Source: Gammaproteobacteria bacterium (GTDB lineage: Bacteria > Pseudomonadota > Gammaproteobacteria > Ga0077554 > Ga007554). From it: a stretch of DNA of 64,000 nucleotides. Positions within the stretch are counted from its first letter, which is position 1; the number at the start of each line of letters is the position of its first letter. The translations under genes were made by a program, and so were the position numbers. The notes under the pieces are model-generated. The model worked only from the letters and a program-made list of their open reading frames with translations, was not told where the DNA came from and searched no databases. Shown in pieces: positions 37,037-44,667 of the stretch. The DNA is taken from assembly GCA_040183005.1 (NCBI GenBank), contig JAMPIW010000004.1:62001-126000 (forward strand). Reading direction: 5' to 3'.

Positions 37037-39814
37037 CTACATGTGAACAAACTCAGACTGCAACGCCGCAATACTCCGCCCCAGCTCAATCGCATTATCG
37101 GGTACCAGCAGGTAGTGCCATTTTTTAGTGCCGGTTTTTTCTGCGCTCTCATTGGCAAAACGACACCAGCGCACCGCCGCTTTGGCTTTCTGTTGAACCT
37201 CTTCCAGCGGAATCTGATCAGCGCGCTTTGGCTCGATCAGGAGGCAACAGCTTTTGGTTTCCACCACAAAGTCGGGTTCATAATTTTTACCATTGATGTA
37301 TTCGATGCGAAACTGTCCTGGTGCGGGTTTCATCCAGCGCAGCACGTCGTCATCGCTTTCCAACAACTGCGCCAAGCGCCACTCACCGTCAACGGAATCA
37401 AACTTTTGGTAGGGATAACAGCAACGCTTAAAGCCCTTGAACACCATCTGCTTGATCTGTGATTTATTAGTAATGGGGGCGCGGAAATCCCGTGGCTGTT
37501 CCCCGGCGGCCAGCATGTAGGTGGTGGGGCGGAGGATATCAAAGCCCTGAGTCACCCGGCCGATGTAGTCCGTGGGGGTAGACCAGCTGTTGGCCTTCAT
37601 CTGCGCCCAGACAAAGTCGCTGATCTGCTTCTGCCAATAGATCAGCACGTTTTCGATCTTGGCGCGCTCACCGCCCAGATAACTGCCAAGCCGCGCAATC
37701 ACCTGACCGGCCAGTTTGTAGAGCAGTCCCGCATGTTCATCGTAGTCGATGGCATCTATCGCCATTAGATTACGCACGATGTAGTTCTCCAGAATCTCCT
37801 CTCTGGCTTCGTCCGCACCCCACTTGATGCGGGTGATGCGATTGTCCTCCAGGTGTTGCAACAAAATCTCCTGAGTGACCGGTTGGAAGTTGATCTTCTC
37901 AAGGCCACCCAGATTAAAATCCTTAAAGCCATAATTGACCTCACGGGTAGGCAGCACCGTGATCTGCGGGATATCGATAGTCAGCTCCGCCAGCCGCTCG
38001 GTGACGTTGTGAACAATCTCTGCCACTTTCTCATCGGTGAGAGCGTCTTCCAGTTCCATGCCGGGCAAAGCATTCTGAGTGGGGATGTTCTCACGGACCA
38101 CCCGCTGCACCCGTTCGACCACCTTCTGGCGCACCCCTTCATCTTGTAGTTGTCTGGATGAGGTGAGGCGGGCCGCCTCCTCCTGCACCACTTTTAGCGT
38201 GATCTCGGCGACCTTGGTCTGTTCGGCAGTGAATGGTTTGCGGTATTGGCCATGCTCTTCCGCAATCGCAACATCATTGTTGGTGGCGGATTGGCCGGTG
38301 GCCGCCATCACCGCATAAGAGGGCGTAGTAATGATCTGCGGCCGGGTGTCGGGAATGCCGGAATCATCCTCATCACTACCGATATAAACCGTCTTGCGGA
38401 TGATCGACCCCTCATCATTGGCGCGGTCGATGATCTCCTGGTAACGGTCATGGGCGATGATGGAGAGACGGTCCACCGCCTCTACGCCAGTACGCTTGCC
38501 ATAAGGCAGGCGCAGGCCACGACCGATGGTCTGTTCGGTCAGAATCTCCGAGGCGGAGGCGCGTAGCGGCACGATGGTATAGAGGTTGGTCACGTCCCAC
38601 CCCTCCTTGAGTTTATTCACATGGATGACGATCTCGGTGTTGTTATCGTGCTCTACCGCCAGTAGCCGCTGCATCGCCTCGTCCGACTCCTCGCCGCTCT
38701 GATTGGAGTGCACCTCGATCACCTTGCCCTTGTAGCGCCCCTCGAACAGCGTCTCCACCCGCTGTTTCAACTCGCTGGCGTGCTGGGTATCCTGCGCCAC
38801 CACCAGCATAAATGGTTTCACCGGCTTGGCTCCGCTGTTGCGGGCGTAGGTCTCCAGCTCCACCTTCACATATTCGTGATGGTGAATGCCGTCCTCCAGT
38901 TTGATCTTCTCCAGCTGCTCCTGGCTGTAATCACTGGCGCGAAAATCGCGACGTGTCGCCACGGCGGGGATCTTCACATAACCATCTTCCAGCGCCTTGG
39001 CCAGCGGGTAGTGAAAAATAATGTTGCTGAATTCACGTGGCTTGGCGCCCACCGTTTTGGGTGTAGCGGTCAGCTCGATGCCAAGCACCGGGTTCAGATC
39101 GTTAATCGCCTGCGCCCCGGCACTGGCGTAGTAGCGGTGCGCCTCATCCATCAGCACCACCAGATCAGGCAGCTCCGCCAGATAGTTGAAGTAAGAGTCG
39201 CCGATACACTCCTGCAAACGCCGCACCTTGGCCACCTTGGATTTGGCGGCCCCCTGTTTGTTGTCGGTAGCGTTGATCTTGGAGACGTTGAAGATGTTGA
39301 TATGGGGCGCAGTCTCATAGGCAAAGATATCGGCGGTGAGGGTTTGCGGCACCGCATAGTCGAGCCGCACGCCACGGCCATCGCCATAGTCCTCGCCGGT
39401 AATAATCACCGGCGGCGTCTGCGCCAACTCCGGGATACCGGCAAACACATACTTGGCATTGCCCAGGGTAAAGTCCTGCTTCAGCTTTTCGTAGATGGTG
39501 AGGTTGGGGGCCAATACAAAAAAGTGGCTGCTGCGGCCAGTGAGGTAGAGCCAGGCGATCATCGCCCCCATCAGCCGTGTCTTGCCCACGCCGGTCGCCA
39601 GCGCAAAACAGAGCGAGGGGAAGCTGCGTTCAAACGCCTTCACCGTCGGGTATTGCGGCTGGATAACAGATAACCAGCGCGCCAGGTCCGGGGCTTTGCT
39701 CAGATTCAGCTGCTCAAGAATATCCACCAGAATGTCCAGCGAATCCCGCTGCGGGTCGCGCAACGAAAGACGGGCAGTAAGCTGGTTGGCGATCTTCTGT
39801 CCACTATCAATCAT
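37037..39814 (-). CDS. res: type III restriction-modification system, Res helicase-nuclease
   Basis: 925 residues. Seen: SF2 helicase core with Walker A ALATGVGKTRLMGAMIAW near residue 75, VVLMDEAHRYYAS (DEAH) near 222, GIELTATPKTVGA (motif III), and EQTIGRGLRLPYGKRTG (motif VI QxxGRxxR). Near the C-terminus NYEPDFVVETKSCCLLIEPK fits a PD-(D/E)xK nuclease (Asp about 847, Glu-x-Lys about 861-863). Type III Res needs Mod for DNA recognition, translocates with ATP and cuts beside inversely oriented unmethylated sites. Last gene of the island; separated from mod by 150 bp holding two palindromic repeats. Confidence 0.9.
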   Translation of the reverse strand: MIDSGQKIANQLTARLSLRDPQRDSLDILVDILEQLNLSKAPDLARWLSVIQPQYPTVKAFERSFPSLCFALATGVGKTRLMGAMIAWLYLTGRSSHFFVLAPNLTIYEKLKQDFTLGNAKYVFAGIPELAQTPPVIITGEDYGDGRGVRLDYAVPQTLTADIFAYETAPHINIFNVSKINATDNKQGAAKSKVAKVRRLQECIGDSYFNYLAELPDLVVLMDEAHRYYASAGAQAINDLNPVLGIELTATPKTVGAKPREFSNIIFHYPLAKALEDGYVKIPAVATRRDFRASDYSQEQLEKIKLEDGIHHHEYVKVELETYARNSGAKPVKPFMLVVAQDTQHASELKQRVETLFEGRYKGKVIEVHSNQSGEESDEAMQRLLAVEHDNNTEIVIHVNKLKEGWDVTNLYTIVPLRASASEILTEQTIGRGLRLPYGKRTGVEAVDRLSIIAHDRYQEIIDRANDEGSIIRKTVYIGSDEDDSGIPDTRPQIITTPSYAVMAATGQSATNNDVAIAEEHGQYRKPFTAEQTKVAEITLKVVQEEAARLTSSRQLQDEGVRQKVVERVQRVVRENIPTQNALPGMELEDALTDEKVAEIVHNVTERLAELTIDIPQITVLPTREVNYGFKDFNLGGLEKINFQPVTQEILLQHLEDNRITRIKWGADEAREEILENYIVRNLMAIDAIDYDEHAGLLYKLAGQVIARLGSYLGGERAKIENVLIYWQKQISDFVWAQMKANSWSTPTDYIGRVTQGFDILRPTTYMLAAGEQPRDFRAPITNKSQIKQMVFKGFKRCCYPYQKFDSVDGEWRLAQLLESDDDVLRWMKPAPGQFRIEYINGKNYEPDFVVETKSCCLLIEPKRADQIPLEEVQQKAKAAVRWCRFANESAEKTGTKKWHYLLVPDNAIELGRSIAALQSEFVHM

Positions 39815-39830
39815 GACTCTTAAATCCTCG

Positions 39831-39851
39831 TTCCCATGCTCTGCGTGGGAA
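39831..39851. repeat. short palindromic repeat in the mod-res gap
   Basis: TTCCCATGC-TCT-GCGTGGGAA, one mismatch in the stem. Resembles the CGTTCCCACGC...GCGTGGGAACG repeat common between proteobacterial genes. Confidence 0.6.
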
Positions 39852-39874
39852 TGCCCACGTGATTATTTTTATTC

Positions 39875-39956
39875 GTAGCCTGGATGAAGCCAGAGGCGTA
39901 ATCCGGGGGTTGGCGCCAGCGGCCTCCCGGATTCCACTTCGTTCCATCCAGGCTAC
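39875..39956. repeat. longer palindromic repeat in the mod-res gap
   Basis: Ends GTAGCCTGGATG / CATCCAGGCTAC with inner AATCCGGG / CCCGGATT, an 82-bp interrupted hairpin. The GTAGCCTGGATG...ATCCGGG pattern is a known dispersed repeat type in proteobacteria. It may attenuate transcription between mod and res. Confidence 0.65.
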
Positions 39957-39964
39957 GGTTGTGT

Positions 39965-41623
39965 TTACTCTTCGTTGTCATCATCCAGCGACTCATGCTC
40001 CCAGCCCTCTTCCTCATCATCGCCCAGCACGTTGAGGGTAAAGCTGTAGTCGTCGTGGTCCCACTGGCACTTCTTCAGCACCGCCTGGGGGATCTTTTTC
40101 AGCGTCAGGTTGGGGAAGTCGCCTTCGGCCATAAAGGCCTTGCAGCAGATCATCAGGGTGCGCTCGGGGCCGACTTCATCACTGAGTTTACGCAGCTGGT
40201 CGTGGCTGAGGCTGCCGGTGGTCACATAGATAAAATCGCTCTCGGTGCTGTGGCCGTGCATCCAGAAGTGCTGGCGGCTGGGGGCGTAGCTGAAGCCCAT
40301 GTGTTTGCACATCGCCTCCGCCAGCATCTCCGGGTTGTACTCCTTGTTGATGATCCAGTTGCCCCAGCTGTCGCGCTTGAGCAGCGACGGCGCCAGGCGC
40401 AGATAGCGGAAACCGCCGCCGCCCTGCCAATTGACCGCCTTGCTGATACCGCCCTGATCCTCGCCGTCGATTACCTTTTTCAGACGCGGCACGATGTGGG
40501 TTTTACAGTGCTCGCCCAGCTCCACCATGATCCAGCGGCGGCCCATCTTGTGGGCGACCGCGCCAGTGGTGCCGGAACCGGCGAAGGAGTCGAGGACGAG
40601 GTCGTTGGGGTTGGTGGCAATGTGGAGTATTCGCTCGATTAAGCGCTCAGGTTTGGGGGTGCTAAAAACATCTCTTCCAAATAGTGCAACGATTTCTTTT
40701 TTTGATTCTTGATTGTGGCCCACCTCATTGTGAAGCCAGACGGACATTGGTGTAACCCCATCTTTAACTTCGTTAATAAACTTCTTTAATCGTGGCATCC
40801 TGTCCCCTTTTGGGCCAAACCAAAGGCGGTTATCTGCTGCCAGTTTTTCGATGTTCTCTTTGGGTCTACTCCAGCTTCTGCCCATTGCGGGAAAAATGAC
40901 TTTTCCTGAAGGAGTTTCCATTCCCCAATAGTCACGGTCGCGGTGCTCTGCCCGTGTTATGTCAGTTGATGCCCATGGTCCTCTTGGATCGTTATCCGGA
41001 TTTTTGTATCTTTGATCCATTTGCTCAGTTCTAGGAAGCTGGATAGGAGCCCAACGATCTTTTTGTTTCGCATAAACAAGAATGTGATCGTGGTTATCAC
41101 TTAACCATCTTGCGTCATTTTGAGGAGAAAATTTCTTCTGCCAAATTACGTTTGAAATAAAATTCTGCCGCCCAAACACCTCATCACAAAGCACCTTCAA
41201 ATAGTGCGCTTCATTGTCATCAATCGTAATCCACAACGAACCATCATCACTCATCAGCCGACGAATCACCTCCAGCCGGTCCCGCATCAGCGATAGCCAC
41301 ATGGAGTGCTCCACGCCGTCGTCGTAGTGGGTAAAGGCGCTGCCGGTGTTGTAGGGCGGGTCGATGAAGACACACTTCACCTTGCCCGCATACTGCTGCT
41401 CCAGCGCCTTGAGCGCCAGCAGGTTGTCGCCGTGGATCAGCAGGTTGTCGTCATGAGGCTGGGGCAGGTCGCCGGGTTCGGCGAATAGGTCATCCACCAT
41501 CGCCCTGGGCGCTTCGGCATGGTAGGAGAGGCTTTTATCCTCCAGCAGGATGCGCGGCTCCAGGCGTGGGCGTTTGTGTTTGCCGATCCAGGTGAGTTCG
41601 AGTTTCTGTTTATTGGTGCTCAT
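39965..41623 (-). CDS. mod: type III restriction-modification system, Mod adenine methyltransferase
   Basis: 552-residue beta-class DNA methyltransferase (catalytic motif before SAM motif). Seen: LLIHGDNLLALKALEQQ, VKCVFIDPPYNTGSAFTHYD (motif IV DPPY, N6-adenine), SLWITIDDNEAHYLKVLCDE, a central variable region (about 150-290) expected to recognise the target, then DLVLDSFAGSGTTGAVAHKM (motif I FAGSGTT) and a C-terminal extension ending in an acidic tail. It would methylate one strand of an asymmetric site and specify targets for Res. ATG 41623 chosen; GTG 41647 is an alternative. Preceded by 324 bp without a clear gene. Confidence 0.9.
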   Translation of the reverse strand: MSTNKQKLELTWIGKHKRPRLEPRILLEDKSLSYHAEAPRAMVDDLFAEPGDLPQPHDDNLLIHGDNLLALKALEQQYAGKVKCVFIDPPYNTGSAFTHYDDGVEHSMWLSLMRDRLEVIRRLMSDDGSLWITIDDNEAHYLKVLCDEVFGRQNFISNVIWQKKFSPQNDARWLSDNHDHILVYAKQKDRWAPIQLPRTEQMDQRYKNPDNDPRGPWASTDITRAEHRDRDYWGMETPSGKVIFPAMGRSWSRPKENIEKLAADNRLWFGPKGDRMPRLKKFINEVKDGVTPMSVWLHNEVGHNQESKKEIVALFGRDVFSTPKPERLIERILHIATNPNDLVLDSFAGSGTTGAVAHKMGRRWIMVELGEHCKTHIVPRLKKVIDGEDQGGISKAVNWQGGGGFRYLRLAPSLLKRDSWGNWIINKEYNPEMLAEAMCKHMGFSYAPSRQHFWMHGHSTESDFIYVTTGSLSHDQLRKLSDEVGPERTLMICCKAFMAEGDFPNLTLKKIPQAVLKKCQWDHDDYSFTLNVLGDDEEEGWEHESLDDDNEE

Positions 41624-41947
41624 GCTTTTAGTCGTTCTCTTGGCCACTGGCTATAGCCGTGGCGTAATAGGCGTTCTATCAAATAACCATCAACCAAAAT
41701 AATACACGTTAACATTTTGATTTTTAGTGTGAATATCTATTTTAGGAAAGGCCGTTCCCTGCGCTGGTCAAGCACCCATCAAGCAAATTCCTACTGATTC
41801 GATGTGGGTTCTTGGCATTATGAATTAAATGGACATCAAGCAAGTTGTCTGTCATTAACTTATTGAAATAGAAGAAAAAGCGGCTCTGCAAGGGGCGGCC
41901 AGCCCCTCGCTCTGTCAAGCACCCGTCAAGCAAATGCTTTTTCATGG
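41624..41947. other. non-coding gap with direct repeats and a hairpin upstream of mod
   Basis: Holds a 22-bp direct repeat, 41767-41788 and 41914-41935 (GTCAAGCACCCATCAAGCAA and a copy with one change), a third TCAAGCAA at 41855-41862 approximately, and a GC hairpin 41891-41907 (AGGGGC-GGCCA-GCCCCT) that may end the upstream helicase/AlbA transcript. A 72-codon minus-strand frame (41742-41960) crosses it, but its repeated LLDGCLT merely mirrors the DNA repeats. The mod promoter should lie here; AT-rich sequence around 41660-41740 is a candidate. Confidence 0.5.
41767..41935. repeat. 22-bp direct repeats 147 bp apart
   Basis: Copies at 41767-41788 and 41914-41935 match at 21 of 22 positions; weaker similarity extends about 17 bp upstream of each. 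Could be binding sites for an island regulator or a trace of a local duplication. Confidence 0.6.
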
Positions 41948-43414
41948 CTAGGCCCACCATGGCAGGTATTTTTTTGCTTTGGTGCCAACGGTCTCGTCAT
42001 AGCAGCGGATCAATCCGGCATCTGATGTCTCTTTGATGATTCGGGAGGCTGTGGCGCGGTTTTTGTCCTCTATGCCAAACCGCTCCCGCAGGGTGGTATT
42101 GGTCATATAGTCCCGTTGCACATACTTCAGGCAGGCATGGAGGTAACAGGCGCGGATGCGGTCCTCTTTGTCCATATTTTTCAGGTCGCGGTGGGCGAAG
42201 AGGATGGCGCGGGTGTGCTCGTCTGTGGTTTCAAACAGCGGCGCGGGCAGTTGATAGAATTCGGTCTGGAAGACCACCTTGTCTACACCGCTGCCGCGCT
42301 CTTCGCAGACCCCGATTCGGCGCATGAACGAAGCCAGTGCTTCGTTGCGGGATTTGGGTGGGCTGTCCAGAAAGCGGTCGGTTTTGACCAAGGGCAGGCC
42401 GGGGTTGGTGATCTCCATGCGATTGGAGAATATCTCGACCATCGGCGCGGTGCCGGTGGCGTGAAAGTCCTGATGGATGATGGCGTTGGCCACCAGCTCG
42501 CGGATGGCTAGCTCCGGGAACATGGGTATCTCTTTGCGCAGTGCCTGGCCGATGACTTCGTTGCTGGGTAGCAGGTTGGTAACAAAGTCGATCAATCCCT
42601 CAAATCCGGCAGCGTAGCCTTTTGTCCCCTCCTGTTCGCGGATGGTTTCGACCTTGTTTTCACCTTTGTACAGCACTACCCGCACCGCCTTGCGTTTGAG
42701 ATGGCGAAAATCCCCGAGCCGTTTGGCAAAGAGCACGGCACCCAGGTTAGTGATATTCCATTTGCCGCTTTGGCCCGTGGTAATCATCTCATCTGCTTTT
42801 AATGCGGCGAGGATGCCGTCCCGTCCTTCAGGGAGTGGCAGTGAGAGTAGGTCGAAATAGGCTGGATAGTCGAGCAGACGTAGCACGTCATCGCTACTGA
42901 TGTTCTCAGCTGCGATTTCCAACTCAAACGGTGTTCGATCAAAGATGCGCCATAGCTCACGTGCCTTTTCAGGAAACTCCTTGAGTTTTTTCTTGTAGGA
43001 GCCTATGCGGATGAACTCGTTGTTTTTGAATTGTACGGGGTGACGTGAGGCTGCACTGATTTCCAGCATCACCACAGGTTGCTCACCCACTTGCAGGGTG
43101 TGAAAGCGGAAATTGATTTTGGGGTTGAGCAGGCGCAGCAGCCAGCTTTCCAGTTCTTCATTGCCAATCTTTGTCGATGCAGGTTTGAAGATTGTGCCAA
43201 TGATGTCGTGGGTGTCGTTATCTACACCCCATACCAGCCAGGCACTGATTTTCCCCAGCAAGGCGGCTGAGTTTGATAGGGCGGAGATGTATTCGCCGAT
43301 CTCATCCGGTTCGTCGTTATTATGTTTGAACTCCACCCATTCAGTTTCATTCGGAAGTTTACGCAGCTCCTGGAGGATGCTGAGGAGGTATTCTGTCGGA
43401 CGATCAATGGTCAT
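41948..43414 (-). CDS. AlbA_2/Schlafen-domain protein with HATPase-like domain (copy 2)
   Basis: 488 residues. Seen: N-terminal AlbA_2 (Schlafen-like) domain starting LPNETEWVEFKHNN, with AWLVWGVDNDTHDIIGTIF and a C-terminal strand FIRIGSYKKKLKEFPEKA; a central winged-helix-like part; an HATPase_c_4 region with IRELVANAIIHQDFHATGTA, NRMEITNPGLPL and EERGSGVDKVV; and a C-terminal winged helix (TTLRERFGIEDKNRATASRI). Such proteins are often labelled RNA-binding or ATP-dependent transcriptional regulators and occur in defence islands. Overlaps the upstream paralogue by 4 bp (ATGA), so translationally coupled. Role in the island is inference. Confidence 0.85.
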   Translation of the reverse strand: MTIDRPTEYLLSILQELRKLPNETEWVEFKHNNDEPDEIGEYISALSNSAALLGKISAWLVWGVDNDTHDIIGTIFKPASTKIGNEELESWLLRLLNPKINFRFHTLQVGEQPVVMLEISAASRHPVQFKNNEFIRIGSYKKKLKEFPEKARELWRIFDRTPFELEIAAENISSDDVLRLLDYPAYFDLLSLPLPEGRDGILAALKADEMITTGQSGKWNITNLGAVLFAKRLGDFRHLKRKAVRVVLYKGENKVETIREQEGTKGYAAGFEGLIDFVTNLLPSNEVIGQALRKEIPMFPELAIRELVANAIIHQDFHATGTAPMVEIFSNRMEITNPGLPLVKTDRFLDSPPKSRNEALASFMRRIGVCEERGSGVDKVVFQTEFYQLPAPLFETTDEHTRAILFAHRDLKNMDKEDRIRACYLHACLKYVQRDYMTNTTLRERFGIEDKNRATASRIIKETSDAGLIRCYDETVGTKAKKYLPWWA

Positions 43415-44661
43415 GCGCCGACTCCAGGGGTGGTAGCAGCATAGATAGTCAGTTGCAGCTCTTCCCCCACGAGTTGGTATTCCGGCTTTTTACCAGAGAG
43501 TTGTTCTGATTCCCGTACGATAAGAGGCACGCCTTCCCCTCGTTTGTCCATCATCATGGCGCGTTCTACATTGGGGTTGTCGATGGTGCAGCGGGCCAGC
43601 AGGGTGGCGATGAGTTGGTTGCGGGTGGCTTGGCGTAGCTCCAAATCATCCACTTCCAGGGTGTTGACCAGTGCACCGGGAGAGGCGATCACCAGCCGGT
43701 CACTAAACATGTGAAGACGGATTTTGCTGCCAGGTATGGCGTAGTCGCGATGGGCGACGGCGTTGACCAGAGCCTCGAACAATGCCTTGAGGCTGTACTG
43801 TGGGATGTCTTTGCGGCCAATAATTTTGGTGGCGGCGGTTTTCATGTTGCGTTCAACAAAGGCGAGTGCCTGAATTACCTGCTGATCCAGTGGGCCGCAG
43901 AGATCCTGTGCATCCAGTTGGTCATTGGCGTCACGGTGTTGGCCGCGATAACAGACCGCTTGAATATAGGCGCCTGGCAACCATTGCTCGGGAGTGGTGG
44001 TGGCCATGAGCACGCCGGCGACACTGAGGCGGGTGTTTTTGTCGTCATCCTCGGTTAGCAGCTTGAGTTTGCGTAGTTGCAGGGCAGCGGGTTGGTCACC
44101 ACGTAAAAAACGATGGGCCAGCGGCTGGTCCAGATCGGTCTCTGTGGTGCGGGGCACGGGTTGTTCATCAAACCAGATCATGCGGGCTTGGCTGCGTTGC
44201 ATCAGTAAGCGTGCCAGGTAGTCGGGGGTCATTTCACGCTTTGATTCGTTGATGCGGTGGTAATAGCGGCCACGGCTGGTATGGACAAATAGACTTTTGT
44301 CGATCTGCACATAAATTACTGGGTGCTGGTTGCCTTGGTGATCGGGCAGTTCGATGATGCGGGTATAGACGTTAAGTTGTGGGGTGATATTGTCCTGACA
44401 GGCGCCTGTTATCCGTTTTTGCACAGCATCAATTTTATCTTCAGGGATACCCAGAACTTCACGAGTTTTATCATCCACTCCGAGAATGACATAGCCGCCT
44501 TTGGCGTTGGCAAAGGCGGCAAATTCGCTGGCCAGGTCACTTTGTTCGGGGCCATCGACTTTATTGCCTTTAAATGTGACCCGTTTGAATTCGTAACGGG
44601 AATCTTCACCCAGGCGAATCTGGTAGAGCAGTTCTCTGACCAAGCGTTCTCTTTCCATCAT
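43411..44661 (-). CDS. AlbA_2/Schlafen-domain protein with HATPase-like domain (copy 1)
   Basis: 416 residues. Seen: GEDSRYEFKRVTFKGNKVDG, the AlbA_2 opening with the conserved E-x-K, FAAFANAKGGYVILGVDDKT, YYHRINESKREMTPDYLARL, then ALFEALVNAVAHRDYAIPGS, DRLVIASPGALVNTLEVDDL and DKRGEGVPLIVRESEQLSG of the HATPase_c_4 type. Same domain order as its downstream partner but clearly diverged, and without the C-terminal winged helix, so this is not a recent duplication; a heteromeric pair is plausible. Starts 6 bp after the SNF2 helicase stop. Confidence 0.85.
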   Translation of the reverse strand: MMERERLVRELLYQIRLGEDSRYEFKRVTFKGNKVDGPEQSDLASEFAAFANAKGGYVILGVDDKTREVLGIPEDKIDAVQKRITGACQDNITPQLNVYTRIIELPDHQGNQHPVIYVQIDKSLFVHTSRGRYYHRINESKREMTPDYLARLLMQRSQARMIWFDEQPVPRTTETDLDQPLAHRFLRGDQPAALQLRKLKLLTEDDDKNTRLSVAGVLMATTTPEQWLPGAYIQAVCYRGQHRDANDQLDAQDLCGPLDQQVIQALAFVERNMKTAATKIIGRKDIPQYSLKALFEALVNAVAHRDYAIPGSKIRLHMFSDRLVIASPGALVNTLEVDDLELRQATRNQLIATLLARCTIDNPNVERAMMMDKRGEGVPLIVRESEQLSGKKPEYQLVGEELQLTIYAATTPGVGA

Positions 44662-44667
44662 CGTTGT

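Noticed and set aside
41742-41960. 72-codon minus-strand frame with a repeated LLDGCLT
   Set aside because: The protein repeat only reflects the DNA direct repeats; it overlaps the AlbA gene end and shows no recognisable domain.
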